A DNA stretch of 64,000 nucleotides from Paracoccaceae bacterium (GCA_007692585.1 REBU01000033.1:1-64000), one strand, 5' to 3'. Positions 7,269 through 17,951 are shown, numbered from the stretch's first letter. The notes: generated from the letters alone by a model not told the origin. A program made the numbers and translations.

Positions 7269-10061
7269 ATGAACATGCGCGCGCAGTCGCGGACCGTGGC
7301 GGTTCTCGGACCCACGAATACGGGCAAGACTCATTATGCCATCGAGCGCATGCTGGCGCATCGCACAGGTGTCATCGGCCTGCCGCTGCGGCTTCTGGCG
7401 CGGGAGGTCTATGATCGCATCCGCGCCTTGCGCGGCCCCGACTGCGTGGCGCTGGTGACGGGTGAGGAGCGCATCGTGCCTGATCGCACGCAATACTGGG
7501 TCTGCACGGTCGAGGCGATGCCGCTGGAAATCGGCGCGGATTTCGTGGCGATTGACGAGATCCAGCTCTGCGCAGACCCCGATCGCGGGCATGTTTTCAC
7601 CGACCGGCTGCTGTCGGCACGGGGGCTGCATGAGACTGTTTTCATGGGCTCGGACACGATGCGCAACGCGATTGCGGCGCTGGTGCCGGGGGTGCATTTC
7701 CAGCGCCGCGAGCGGTTGTCGCAGCTGCGCTATTCGGGGTCACGCAAGATCAGTCGTATGCCCGCGCGCAGTGCCATCGTGGGCTTCTCGGTCGAGAATG
7801 TCTATGCGATTGCCGAGCTGATCCGCCGCCAGAAGGGCGGTTGCGCGGTGGTCATGGGCGCGCTCAGCCCGCGCACACGTAACGCGCAGGTCGATCTCTA
7901 CCAGAACGGCGATGTGGATTATCTGGTCGCGACAGATGCGATTGGGATGGGGCTGAACCTCGATATCAAGCATGTGGCTTTTTCGGCCACGCATAAATTC
8001 GACGGTCGCCGGATGCGGGGGCTGCAACCCGATGAACTGGCCCAGATCGCCGGGCGCGCCGGGCGCTATCAGAGCGATGGTAGTTTTGGCGTAACGGGCG
8101 AGGCGCGCCCGCTTCCTGATGAAGTGGTCACGGCCATCGAATCGCACAGTTTCGTGCCGCAGCGCCGTCTGCATTGGCGCAATGCCCGGCTGGAATTCGG
8201 CACGCCAGAGCGGTTGGTTGGGTCGCTGGAACTCCAGACCAACAATGACTGGTTGACGCGCGCCCGCGACGCAGATGATGTGCTGGCGCTGAAGACGCTG
8301 ATCGCGCTGCCCGACATTCGCGACCGCCTGCGGGATGCGCGGGATCTGAAACTTTTGTGGGATGTCTGCCGCGTGCCCGATTTTCGCGGCATTTCGGCGG
8401 AAGAACATGCGGGCCTGTTGGGGCGGATTTTTGAATTCCTGCATGGGGCGGGGCGGATCGATGCCGATTGGCTGGCGCGCAACATCAAGCGGATCGACCG
8501 CAGCGAAGGAGATATCGACGCGCTGTCGAAACGTCTGGCCTATATCCGCACATGGACGTATATCGCGCAGCGCAAGGCTTGGGTCGATGATGAAAAACAT
8601 TGGCGCGAGGCGACGCGCGCTGTAGAAGACCGATTGTCGGATGCGCTTCATGCGCGGCTGACGCAAAGATTTGTTGACCGGCGCACCTCTGTGTTGCTGC
8701 GCCGGTTGAAGCAGAAGGAGAGCCTTGTGGCTGAGGTGAACGACAAGGGCGAAGTGACCGTCGAGGGTGAGCTGATCGGACGGCTCGAAGGCTTCCGCTT
8801 CCGGCCCGACAAGACGGCCAGCGCGGATGAGGCGAAAACCCTGCGGCAGGCGTCGCTGGCGGCCCTCGCGCCGCTTTTCCATCTGCGGGCGGATAAATTC
8901 TACAACGCGCCCGATACCGAGTTCGATTTCACCGAACAGGGTGGGCTGATGTGGGGCGACAGCGCCATTGGCAAGCTGGTGCGCGGCGATGACGCGCTGC
9001 GCCCGCAGGTCCATGTGTTCGTCGATGACGAAGCCGGGCATGACGTGACCGAAAAGGTCCGCCGCCGCCTGCAGCATTTCATCGACCGCAAGATCGCGGC
9101 ATTGTTTGAACCGCTGATGAACCTGTCGCGCGATGAGAGCCTTTCGGGGTTGGCGCGTGGTGTGGCCTTTCAACTGGTCGAGGCTATGGGTGTGATCCCG
9201 CGTGATAGCATCGCGCAGGATGTGAAGTCGCTCGATCAGGATGCGCGCGGCATGCTACGCAAACATGGGGTGCGTTTCGGCCAGTTCACGGTGTTCCTGC
9301 CGCTCTTGCTGAAACCGGCACCGACAAGGCTGCGGCTTGTGTTGCGGTCATTGTCGGAAGGGCTCGATACATTCCCCGAAAGCCCGCCACCGGGGCTGGT
9401 CACGATCCCGCATATCCCCGAAGTGCCGTCCGATCATTACATCATGGCGGGCTATCGTCCTGCCGGAGCGCGCGCCATCCGCATCGACATGCTGGAGCGT
9501 CTGGCCGATCTGCTGCGCGCCTGCGACAGCCGTGCCGGGTTTGAGGCGACACCCGACATGCTGTCGATCACCGGCACCACGTTGGAGCAATTCGCCGACA
9601 TGATGGAAGGGCTGGGCTACAAGGCCGAGCGCGGCACACGCGACAAGCCCAAACCCAACGCGCGTATCGAATCCGCCGAAGACGCGGCTGGGCTGGACGG
9701 GCAGGGGCCCGCGCCAGAGCCTGCCTCCGACGTGGCCGCCACTGATGGGTCTGTTAGTGACACGGCATCGGAGGGTGTGGCAGACACGGTCGCAGCAGAG
9801 CCCGAAGCGCTCGAGGTTTTCTACACCTTCAACTGGGCACCGCGACCACGTCGGGATACACGACCCGCTCGCAAGCCTGATGCGCGACCGGACGGGGCGC
9901 GCGCGCGCTCGAAGGGCGGCAAGGCCAAAAACGCAAAGCCGCGCGAGCGCAACGCGCCCGATGAGCGGCGCGAAAAACCTGCAGCATCGCGCAAACCCGA
10001 CCGGATCGACCCGGATAACCCCTTCGCTGCTGCATTGATGGGTCTGAAACTGAAGGACTGA
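7269..10061 (+). CDS. Suv3-like DEAD/DEAH helicase (mitochondrial-degradosome helicase family)
   Basis: VAVLGPTNTGKTHYAIERML Walker A, DEIQL Walker B, LVATDAIGMGLNL, QIAGRAGRY; basic low-complexity C-terminal tail. ATG 7269 preferred over ORF start 7191. Confidence 0.87.
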   Translation: MNMRAQSRTVAVLGPTNTGKTHYAIERMLAHRTGVIGLPLRLLAREVYDRIRALRGPDCVALVTGEERIVPDRTQYWVCTVEAMPLEIGADFVAIDEIQLCADPDRGHVFTDRLLSARGLHETVFMGSDTMRNAIAALVPGVHFQRRERLSQLRYSGSRKISRMPARSAIVGFSVENVYAIAELIRRQKGGCAVVMGALSPRTRNAQVDLYQNGDVDYLVATDAIGMGLNLDIKHVAFSATHKFDGRRMRGLQPDELAQIAGRAGRYQSDGSFGVTGEARPLPDEVVTAIESHSFVPQRRLHWRNARLEFGTPERLVGSLELQTNNDWLTRARDADDVLALKTLIALPDIRDRLRDARDLKLLWDVCRVPDFRGISAEEHAGLLGRIFEFLHGAGRIDADWLARNIKRIDRSEGDIDALSKRLAYIRTWTYIAQRKAWVDDEKHWREATRAVEDRLSDALHARLTQRFVDRRTSVLLRRLKQKESLVAEVNDKGEVTVEGELIGRLEGFRFRPDKTASADEAKTLRQASLAALAPLFHLRADKFYNAPDTEFDFTEQGGLMWGDSAIGKLVRGDDALRPQVHVFVDDEAGHDVTEKVRRRLQHFIDRKIAALFEPLMNLSRDESLSGLARGVAFQLVEAMGVIPRDSIAQDVKSLDQDARGMLRKHGVRFGQFTVFLPLLLKPAPTRLRLVLRSLSEGLDTFPESPPPGLVTIPHIPEVPSDHYIMAGYRPAGARAIRIDMLERLADLLRACDSRAGFEATPDMLSITGTTLEQFADMMEGLGYKAERGTRDKPKPNARIESAEDAAGLDGQGPAPEPASDVAATDGSVSDTASEGVADTVAAEPEALEVFYTFNWAPRPRRDTRPARKPDARPDGARARSKGGKAKNAKPRERNAPDERREKPAASRKPDRIDPDNPFAAALMGLKLKD

Positions 10062-10066
10062 GCCCA

Positions 10067-10444
10067 ATGACGGCGCCGCGCGAGACGTTGCGGCTGGACA
10101 AATGGCTGTGGCAGGCGCGCTTCGTGAAGTCCCGTAGCCTGGCCGCGAAACTCGTAGAGGGGACCGGGGTGCGTGTCAACGGGACGCGGATCGCAAAGCC
10201 CGCCTACGGGGTCGGTGTCGGGGATGTTCTGACCTTTGCCCTCGGCGCGCATGTGCGGGTCGCGCGCATTATCGCCCTTGGTAACCGGCGCGGCCCGGCC
10301 AGCGAAGCGCGACTGCTCTACGAGGATCTTTCGCCCCCTGAGCCACCGCGTGATGTGTCGCGGCCGGTGCCCGTGCCTGGGGGGCGTCCTGACAAGCGCG
10401 CGCGCCGACGTTTTCCGACTGCGGCACCGGATACGCTTGATTGA
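10067..10444 (+). CDS. hslR: S4-domain RNA-binding protein (Hsp15/HslR-like)
   Basis: [50 protein letters not shown]. Confidence 0.87.
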   Translation: MTAPRETLRLDKWLWQARFVKSRSLAAKLVEGTGVRVNGTRIAKPAYGVGVGDVLTFALGAHVRVARIIALGNRRGPASEARLLYEDLSPPEPPRDVSRPVPVPGGRPDKRARRRFPTAAPDTLD

Positions 10445-10518
10445 TCGCAAGGGCTGGATTATGTCCCCTGCGACAAGCGCCGAAGGGATGCGCTGCTGGC
10501 AACATCAAGGACGTTTTC

Positions 10519-10857
10519 ATGACATATGTGGTGATCGACAACTGCATCGCTTGCAAATACACGGATTGTGTTGAGGTATGCCCGGTAGATTGCTTCTATG
10601 AAGGCGAGAACATGCTGGTCATCCATCCCGACGAATGCATCGATTGCGGTGTCTGTGAGCCGGAATGTCCTGCTGATGCGATCCGCCCGGATACTGAGCC
10701 TGACATGGAAGAATGGGTCGAGTTCAACCGCAAATATTCCGAGCAGTGGCCAGTGATCATTACCAAGAAGGATCCACTGCCGGACGCAGAAGCGCGCGAT
10801 GGCGAAGCCGGCAAGAGAGAGAAATATTTCTCGGCACGCGCTGGCGAGGGCGGCTGA
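10519..10857 (+). CDS. fdxA: 7Fe ferredoxin (FdxA)
   Basis: [21 protein letters not shown]...[20 protein letters not shown] 10519. Confidence 0.93.
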   Translation: MTYVVIDNCIACKYTDCVEVCPVDCFYEGENMLVIHPDECIDCGVCEPECPADAIRPDTEPDMEEWVEFNRKYSEQWPVIITKKDPLPDAEARDGEAGKREKYFSARAGEGG

Positions 10858-11027
10858 AGCCGGCCGCGCTTCCCGCCGATTTCTCCGACGGTCATTCGTG
10901 TTCCAAAAGACGGGGTGGCACAGATTGGAGCGGCCTGCAGATTTTCGTCAAGCTTGACGCTCATACGAGCAGGTTGGTTAACCTGCCGATAGAGAAGTTG
11001 TGAGATCGCTGTGCAAGGCGCTTTGAT

Positions 11028-11104
11028 TCTGAGCATTTTTGTGATATAGAATCGAAATCGAAAGAGAAATGCTCACAACGGCAGTCTTGCCAACTGCCGT
11101 TTTT
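11028..11104 (+). ncRNA. Candidate small RNA or carD leader with attenuator: 9-bp stem hairpin followed by intrinsic terminator
   Basis: TGAGCATTT (11030-11038) pairs with AAATGCTCA (11067-11075); then CGGCAGT-CTTGCCA-ACTGCCG-TTTTT (11079-11104). Confidence 0.5.
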
Positions 11105-11190
11105 CTGTCGCAAAATTTCGAATTCAAACAGGGCATTCCGTCCTGAGAATTCGTGTTTGCCGCGTCAGGATAAAAAGGGAAAAACTGTAT

Positions 11191-11700
11191 ATGACCAAAG
11201 CTAAGAAAGCCGAGTTCCGTCCTGACGAGTATGTTGTTTATCCGGCCCATGGTGTTGGGCAAATCGTGTCGATCGAAGAACAGGAAATTGCGGGGCTGAA
11301 GCTTGAGCTGTTCGTAATCTGTTTCGAAAAGGAAAAGATGACGCTGCGTGTGCCCACGCACAAGGCCACGACTGTTGGAATGCGGTCGCTTTCTTCGCCG
11401 GAGCTGGTCAACAAGGCGCTCGCGACATTGAAGGGCAAGGCGCGGGTGAAGCGGGCAATGTGGTCGCGTCGTGCGCAAGAATATGAACAGAAAATCAATT
11501 CGGGCGATCTGCTGGCGATTGCAGAAGTCGTGCGTGATTTGCATCGCAGCGATGACCAGCGAGAGCAATCCTATTCCGAGCGTCAGCTTTACGAGGCGGC
11601 GCTGGAGCGTCTGACACGCGAAGTCGCGGCTGTTGCTGGCGGGGATGAAACGCTTGCTCAGAAACAGGTGACAGACGTTCTGGTGTCTCGCGCGGCCTGA
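11191..11700 (+). CDS. carD: CarD/CdnL-family RNA polymerase-binding transcriptional regulator
   Basis: FRPDEYVVYPAHGVGQIVSIEEQEIAG...ELFVICFEKEKMTLRVP. Confidence 0.93.
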   Translation: MTKAKKAEFRPDEYVVYPAHGVGQIVSIEEQEIAGLKLELFVICFEKEKMTLRVPTHKATTVGMRSLSSPELVNKALATLKGKARVKRAMWSRRAQEYEQKINSGDLLAIAEVVRDLHRSDDQREQSYSERQLYEAALERLTREVAAVAGGDETLAQKQVTDVLVSRAA

Positions 11701-11717
11701 TCTGTCTGATACGTTCC

Positions 11718-11750
11718 AAAAAAAAGCGCCTGCGGATGCAGGCGCTTTTT
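11718..11750 (+). terminator. Intrinsic terminator of carD
   Basis: AAAAAGCGCCTGC-GGAT-GCAGGCGCTTTTT, perfect 13-bp stem. Confidence 0.92.
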
Positions 11751-11836
11751 CGTTTAATCCAGGGCAGGGCTTGCCCAACGGGTTTTTGCTGGTCTAAGAC
11801 ACGCGCAACGTCGCATCATCATCTTCGGAGGATCCC

Positions 11837-12577
11837 ATGGCCGGTCATTCCAAATGGGCCAATATTCAGCATCGCAAGGGGCGTCAGGACGCTGTGCGCG
11901 CCAAGCTGTTTTCAAAATTGTCCAAGGAAATCACGGTTGCGGCCAAGATGGGCGATCCTGACCCTGACAAGAATCCGCGGTTGCGGCTTGCTGTCAAGGA
12001 AGCCAAGTCTGTGTCGATGCCGAAAGAGAATATCGAACGTGCGATCAAGAAATCGCAGGGCGGGGATGCCGAGAACTATGAGGAGATCCGGTATGAAGGC
12101 TACGGCCCTTCTGGCGTGGCCGTGATCGTCGAGGCGATGACCGACAACCGCAACCGAACGGCCTCAAATATCCGCTCAACTTTCTCCAAGAATGGCGGCA
12201 ATCTGGGCGAAACCGGTTCGGTGGCCTTCATGTTTGATCGCAAAGGGCAGGTGGTCTATCCGGGAAGCGTCGGTGACGCTGACTCCGTGCTTCTGGCCGC
12301 CATCGACGCGGGTGCGGAAGATGTCGAGAGCAGCGAGACCGAGCATGTGATCTGGTGTGCGGATACGGATCTGGCGGTCGTTTCTGCGGGATTGGAAGCG
12401 GCCCTTGGAGAAGCTGAAAGCACCAAATTGGTTTGGAAGCCCCAGACAACGACAGAGCTTGATCTCGACGGGATGCGCGCGCTGATGAAACTCATTGATG
12501 CGCTCGAAGACGATGATGACGTGCAGAATGTGACGGCGAATTTTGATGCCACCGAGGAAGTCATGGCGGCGATATAG
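11837..12577 (+). CDS. yebC: YebC/PmpR-family transcriptional/translation regulator
   Basis: [32 protein letters not shown]. Confidence 0.96.
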   Translation: MAGHSKWANIQHRKGRQDAVRAKLFSKLSKEITVAAKMGDPDPDKNPRLRLAVKEAKSVSMPKENIERAIKKSQGGDAENYEEIRYEGYGPSGVAVIVEAMTDNRNRTASNIRSTFSKNGGNLGETGSVAFMFDRKGQVVYPGSVGDADSVLLAAIDAGAEDVESSETEHVIWCADTDLAVVSAGLEAALGEAESTKLVWKPQTTTELDLDGMRALMKLIDALEDDDDVQNVTANFDATEEVMAAI

Positions 12578-12782
12578 GTGGCAATATGTCCCGGCAAAAG
12601 TGCGTGTGGCGCCTGATGCGCGGCGCCCTCGCGCCTTTTGTGCCTGGCCGTTGATCGCATGATTGCGAACACAGCTTCTGACAGCGTCTTGGCATGATCC
12701 GCGCGACCCTACACTGACGATCAGCGGCACCTTGCGCAGCCTGCACGTCAGGTTGGCAGCTATCGGTCAGATTGATCGTCTG

Positions 12783-15128
12783 TCAGGCAGCTTCGGAATG
12801 TTGCTGCAGCTGTCGGTTCACGGTTGAGATGAACTCTGCGAGCGAAAACGGCTTGCCGAGGAACGTTGCGTTGCTAATCCGTGCTTGTGCGGCAACGCGG
12901 CTGTCTTCGGAATAGCCCGACATGAACAGGACTGGTGTCAGAGGAAAACGGTCACGCACCTGTGCAACCCAGCTTGGCCCGTCAAGTCCTGGCATGATCA
13001 CGTCGCTTACGAAGAAATCGGGTCGGATATTTATGTTCTCGAGAATCTCTAAGGCGGCTTCGCCGCAATCGGCCTCGATGACCCGATGCCCCTGCAATTC
13101 AAGCGCCCGGGCAGCAAATGAGCGGACTGGGGCCTCATCCTCGACGAGAAGGATCAAGGCGCGCTGCCCTTTGAAAGTGGGGGCTTGGACCTGATCACGA
13201 GCTGCCGCGGGCACATGCACCTGTGCTTCTTCCTGCGCGGCGAAATAAAGCGTGAATCGGGTTCCGACGCCTTCTTCACTCTCGACAAAAATATAGCCGC
13301 CAGACTGCTTGACGATGCCGTAGACCGTGGAGAGGCCCAGCCCGGTCCCTTCACCCTGTTTCTTGGTGGTGAAAAACGGATCAAAGACTTTCTCAAGCAA
13401 GTTTTGCGGGATGCCCGTCCCGTCGTCGGTTATGTGAATAAGGGTGTAATCCCCAGCCGGCAGATGCACACCATCGCGGATGAATCCCGTGGGGAGCGAC
13501 ATGGCTTCGGTCTCGATCCGGATTTCCCCCCCCATCGGCATGGCATCGCGAGCGTTGACGACGAGGTTCATCAAGACCTGTTCGAATTGGCGCTTGTCCG
13601 AGCGGATTGGCGCGACATCTTCACCGTGCCGTAGGGTCAAGGTGATTTTTTCGCCGACAAGCCTGTTGAGCAGATGGATGACGTCGCTCATGGTTTCGGG
13701 CAGATCCAGAGTGACGAATTTCAACGTTTGCTGACGCGACAATGCGAGCAACTGGCGTACCAGAGCAGCGGCCCGATTGGTGTTTTGCTGGATCTGCATC
13801 AAATCGGGATAATCGAGATCGCTGCGATCATGGCGCAGCAAAAGCAGATCGCAATGCCCTGAAATCGCGGTCAGCAAGTTGTTGAAGTCATGCGCGACCC
13901 CGCCAGCAAGTTGTCCAATGGCCTGCATCTTCTGACTTTGCGTGAATTTTGCCTCAAGCGACTTCAGCTCGGTCACATCGCTCAGCACGGCGACGACATC
14001 ATCACCTGGATGATCGCGGGTCTTGGTAAGAACGACCTTGAGATATGTTTCGCAATCGTCGCGGTTCAAACGCAGCACTTCGGTAGACCGTGCCAGACGC
14101 CCATGAACCACATCAGCGAGCCATTCCATCACGGGCCGGCCAAGACCTTCGAGCATGTCGCTGAGCACGGCACGACTTGCCCCGTTGACGCGCAGCAATT
14201 GGCGCGCTTCCTGGTTAAGATAGGTTAGGGTGCCGTCGGGACGGATATGAATAACCGCGACAGGCATGGTTTCGAGCGCATTCGGTTGGGCTATGCTGCT
14301 GTCTGTTCCGAGTGGAACGAGGCCTTCAACGGGCATGAAAAGAAGCGTGTCTTCATCTGCTTGTGTCGGGCGAAGTCGCAGGTAGGATTGCACACCGGAT
14401 GCCGGGTCAGTCGTAAACTGAGCAACCTGGCCGAAACCCGGGAGATTGTCGCGTGCGAAGAGAGATGCTGTCTGATCTAATCCCGCGATGACAGGGCGGA
14501 GCGACGGTGAAGCATAGCTGATCTGTCCGTCGGCCGAAATCTGTGCCACGTCGAGGGGGAGCGTGTCGCGCGCGTCGCTTAGATCGGTGACATCGATTTG
14601 CCACAGCGCGGCATAGACACTGATCGGAGTAATCTTGTAGCGGCGGGATTCCAACTCCGTTGCGTTTTCATGCCGCGCTGCGCCCTCATCGAGCGCGCGA
14701 TCCTGCAACCGGGCCGCAAGCGCGTCCGGATCCGCGCTAAGTCCGGTAAATACATGACCGATCGGGGATCCAGTGGTCACATCCAGACGTTCCACAGCCG
14801 CTGCATTGGCCCAGAATATGAGCCCGCTCTTGAGGTCGGTCATTACGCAGGCAGTTGGTGAGGTGTCGAGCAGCTGACGTGCATGATCGATGTCGCGCGC
14901 GTAAACCGCCACCAGGATACGCCGCACGATATTTGCGATAAGCGCCATCAGGACTATCCCTGCGCCCGCTGTCATAGCGATAGCGCTTAGTGCGGCATGC
15001 GACAGCATCAGGCCGAGAATGATCAGCGCCCCACCTGACAACCATGCCAAAGCGATGTGGCTTTGCCTGAAGGTCAGTGTTGCGGGAAGGATTGCACGCG
15101 CGGGCGCAAAAATTGATGAGAAATGCAC
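12783..15128 (-). CDS. cckA: Hybrid sensor histidine kinase CckA (PAS, HisKA, HATPase, receiver)
   Basis: Two N-terminal TM segments, QLAGGVAHDFNNLLTAISGHCDLLLLRHD H-box, GTGLGLSTVYGIVKQSGG, C-terminal receiver (VEDEAPVR, VSDVIMPGLDG). Confidence 0.92.
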   Translation of the reverse strand: MHFSSIFAPARAILPATLTFRQSHIALAWLSGGALIILGLMLSHAALSAIAMTAGAGIVLMALIANIVRRILVAVYARDIDHARQLLDTSPTACVMTDLKSGLIFWANAAAVERLDVTTGSPIGHVFTGLSADPDALAARLQDRALDEGAARHENATELESRRYKITPISVYAALWQIDVTDLSDARDTLPLDVAQISADGQISYASPSLRPVIAGLDQTASLFARDNLPGFGQVAQFTTDPASGVQSYLRLRPTQADEDTLLFMPVEGLVPLGTDSSIAQPNALETMPVAVIHIRPDGTLTYLNQEARQLLRVNGASRAVLSDMLEGLGRPVMEWLADVVHGRLARSTEVLRLNRDDCETYLKVVLTKTRDHPGDDVVAVLSDVTELKSLEAKFTQSQKMQAIGQLAGGVAHDFNNLLTAISGHCDLLLLRHDRSDLDYPDLMQIQQNTNRAAALVRQLLALSRQQTLKFVTLDLPETMSDVIHLLNRLVGEKITLTLRHGEDVAPIRSDKRQFEQVLMNLVVNARDAMPMGGEIRIETEAMSLPTGFIRDGVHLPAGDYTLIHITDDGTGIPQNLLEKVFDPFFTTKKQGEGTGLGLSTVYGIVKQSGGYIFVESEEGVGTRFTLYFAAQEEAQVHVPAAARDQVQAPTFKGQRALILLVEDEAPVRSFAARALELQGHRVIEADCGEAALEILENINIRPDFFVSDVIMPGLDGPSWVAQVRDRFPLTPVLFMSGYSEDSRVAAQARISNATFLGKPFSLAEFISTVNRQLQQHSEAA

Positions 15129-15233
15129 GAAGCGACCTCAATATTTTCTTTCGCCGAGTTTCGCAGAATGAAGTTAACCCCAGGTTAATGCCGACTCTAA
15201 CATGATCGTGCACGCGCACAACCCAGAGTTGCT

Positions 15234-16400
15234 TTAGCTTGGGGTGACGATGCTTCGTTGCAACACAGCGACATAGAGTCCGTCGCCTCCGTCAAGTGGT
15301 GTGAACTGATGTTCGGAATGCAGGTCAAACTCTGGCGCGCGTTCCCTGAAGGCGCTGATCTGCTGGTGGTTTTCACACTTCAGGAGCGAGCAGGTCACAT
15401 AGGCGAGATAACCGCCCGGTACGGTGAGTGCACAGCACTGATCGAGGATCATCCGCTGGATATTCTGCAAATCGTGCAAGCGTTCTGGGGTCAGCGCCCA
15501 TTTCCCGGCCGGGCTGCGACGCCAACTGCCCGCGCCCGAGCAGGGCACATCGGCAAGCACAAGGTCGAACAAGCCTGTCGGGCTTTGGGTCTGCGGGATC
15601 GTAACCTGGGCTCTGCGGGCGCGTTCGGGCAGATCCTTCATTCGCGCAGGCGCGATATCATGGGCGGTGACCTGGGCGCCGCGCGCCGCGAGTGCCAGCG
15701 CCTTGCCGCCGCCACCCGCGCAGAAATCCAGAGTGCGCATCCCCGACGGATCTGGAAGCGCTGCGATGACGGCTTGCGATGCGGCGTCCTGCAGCTCGAC
15801 CAGACCCTGAACATAGGCTGCGCTGCGATGGATCGCGCGGGCGTTCTCGATCACTTCCAACGCTGTCGGCGCAAGAGGATGGGGCCGCGCTATGATTGCG
15901 TCCGCTTGCAACATGCGGATCGCTTTGTCGCGGCTGGTTCGTGCGAGGTTGACGCGGACAAAGACAGCAGCGCGGTGGCGCATGGCCTCCAGAATGGGGA
16001 CGGTGCGTTCATTGAGACTGTCTTGAACGATCGGCAGCAGCCAGTCCGGGGAGTCCAGCGCCACGGCTTCGGGCATTGGGCCGGTCTCTGTGCGACGTTC
16101 GGAATCGCTGAGCGGTGCGGGGGCATGGCCTGCGCCTGTAAAGATCGTGTCCGGGTCGATTTGTGCCGCACGCACCCCCCCGAGGATCAACCCGCGCCCT
16201 GTATCCGCGCCACCCAGATGCGCGAAAGAGCGCCTGCAGCGCAACGCATCGTAGACGAGGTCGCGGATCGCGGCGCGATCTTTGGAGCCCGCAAAACGCG
16301 CGTTTCTGGCCCAGCCGGTCAGGGCCTGTTCAGCGGGAAGATCCGCCCTGATCCGCTCAAGGATCTCGATGGCGGCCTGATGGCGGGCGGCTGGGGTCAT
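15234..16400 (-). CDS. RsmB-family rRNA/tRNA (cytosine-5) methyltransferase; ATG 16400 preferred
   Basis: LDFCAGGGGKALALAARGAQVTAHD, ADVPCSGAGSWRRSP, TCSLLKCEN. Confidence 0.88.
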   Translation of the reverse strand: MTPAARHQAAIEILERIRADLPAEQALTGWARNARFAGSKDRAAIRDLVYDALRCRRSFAHLGGADTGRGLILGGVRAAQIDPDTIFTGAGHAPAPLSDSERRTETGPMPEAVALDSPDWLLPIVQDSLNERTVPILEAMRHRAAVFVRVNLARTSRDKAIRMLQADAIIARPHPLAPTALEVIENARAIHRSAAYVQGLVELQDAASQAVIAALPDPSGMRTLDFCAGGGGKALALAARGAQVTAHDIAPARMKDLPERARRAQVTIPQTQSPTGLFDLVLADVPCSGAGSWRRSPAGKWALTPERLHDLQNIQRMILDQCCALTVPGGYLAYVTCSLLKCENHQQISAFRERAPEFDLHSEHQFTPLDGGDGLYVAVLQRSIVTPS

Positions 16401-16571
16401 GGCGGGCTCTCTGGCAGGTGTCTTTGGCGTGGTAGCATCTGCAATGGCGTAGGAAAAGCCGCAGGCCGCTTGCAATCCGAACCGGGTCATCGCGCCAAAG
16501 GTGTCGTGCGGGCCGTACGGAAGTTCAGCGGTTGCGCCGATTTTCTCAGGTCAATCCCGACAATGGCGGGG

Positions 16572-17951
16572 TCAGAAGCTGCCCAGCATCGTGCCAAGTG
16601 TGATCAGCACGACAAGCGCAATCAGCGGGATCACCACGGCAACCACGGCGATGTCGCGGTAAGCCTGTTGATGGGTCAGACCGCAGATCGTCAGAAGCGT
16701 AATCACAGCGCCATTATGGGGCAGGGCGTCGAGGCCACCCGTGGCGACAGCGGTGACGCGATGCAACAGTTCGGGTGAGATTCCCGCGATCTGTGCCATT
16801 TCCAGATAGGTCTCGCCGAGTGTCGCAAGCGCGATCGACATGCCCCCAGAGGCCGAACCCGTCATCCCGGCAAGCAGGCTTGTGCCAATCGCGAGCGAGA
16901 TCAACGGATTTTCGCCCCCGGCCGTCACGACCCAGTCACGGATCAGGACGAAAGCCGCCAGCGAGGCGATGACGGCCCCGAAGCCTACCAGCGACGCGGT
17001 GTTGAAGATCGGCAGCAGCGCGGATTTTGCGCCTTCGTCCAGGGTATTGGTCAGCCCATTGGCAAGGCGCTGCCAGTTCAGCCCCACCAGCGCCAGCGAG
17101 GCGAGGGTGAGCGCGGCTGTGGTGGACCAGATCCCACGCAGGGCGCTGATATCGGTTTCGCCGAATTCGGGCTGTGCGAGATAGCTTGTATCCATCCATG
17201 GGATGATCACGAAGGTGAAGATCAGGTTCAGGCCGAGAACCAGGATCAGCGGTGCGGCGGAAACGAGCAGGGACGGCAGATCATCGCGGGGACCCTCGGC
17301 GGCCACCGCGCCGTCTTCGCCGTAGCCCGGCCCGAGACTGCGGGCACGGCGCTCCAGATAGACCCAGCCGAGCGCGAGCATGATCAGGCCGGTCAGCACG
17401 CCCAGACCAGGAGCGGCGAAGGGGGTGGTGCCGAAATAGGGCATCGGGATCGCGTTCTGGATCGCGGGCGTGCCGGGCAGGGCGGTCATGGTGAAGGTAA
17501 ATGCCCCAAGCGCGATTGTGGCCGGGATCAGCACCTTGGGCAGGTCGGCATCGCGAAAAAGCGCCGAAGCGATCGGCCAGACCGCGAAGGCCACGACAAA
17601 GAGCGACACGCCGCCGTAAGTCATTGCCGCGCAGGACAGGATAACGGCGAGGATCGCGCGGCGCGGACCAAGGCCGCGAATGATGCCGGAGGCGAGCATC
17701 TGTGCCGAGCCGGACGCCTCCATCAGCTTGCCGAAGACGGCGCCGAGCAGAAACAGCGGGAAGAACTGGATGATGAACCCGCCGGTGGCCGCCATGAAGA
17801 TCTGTGTGTAGCTGGCCAGCATCGGGCCACCCTCGGCCAGCAGCACCGCCAGCACGGCAAGCGCCGGGGTCAGCAACAGCAGGCTGACACCACGATAGGC
17901 GAGATAGATCAGCGCTGTCAGCGCCCCGACAATGACCGCGATCCCCAGCAT
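16572..17951 (-). CDS. GntP-family permease
   Basis: MLGIAVIVGALTALIYLAYRGVSLLLLTPALAVLAVLLAEGGPMLASYTQIFMAATGGFIIQFFPLFLLGAVFGKLMEASG; multi-TM; rest of the 911-aa ORF is antisense to murD. Confidence 0.85.
   Translation of the reverse strand: MLGIAVIVGALTALIYLAYRGVSLLLLTPALAVLAVLLAEGGPMLASYTQIFMAATGGFIIQFFPLFLLGAVFGKLMEASGSAQMLASGIIRGLGPRRAILAVILSCAAMTYGGVSLFVVAFAVWPIASALFRDADLPKVLIPATIALGAFTFTMTALPGTPAIQNAIPMPYFGTTPFAAPGLGVLTGLIMLALGWVYLERRARSLGPGYGEDGAVAAEGPRDDLPSLLVSAAPLILVLGLNLIFTFVIIPWMDTSYLAQPEFGETDISALRGIWSTTAALTLASLALVGLNWQRLANGLTNTLDEGAKSALLPIFNTASLVGFGAVIASLAAFVLIRDWVVTAGGENPLISLAIGTSLLAGMTGSASGGMSIALATLGETYLEMAQIAGISPELLHRVTAVATGGLDALPHNGAVITLLTICGLTHQQAYRDIAVVAVVIPLIALVVLITLGTMLGSF

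Noticed and set aside
7740-9173. 477-aa minus-strand ORF antisense to the Suv3-like helicase
   Set aside because: High-GC shadow frame opposite a motif-complete helicase.
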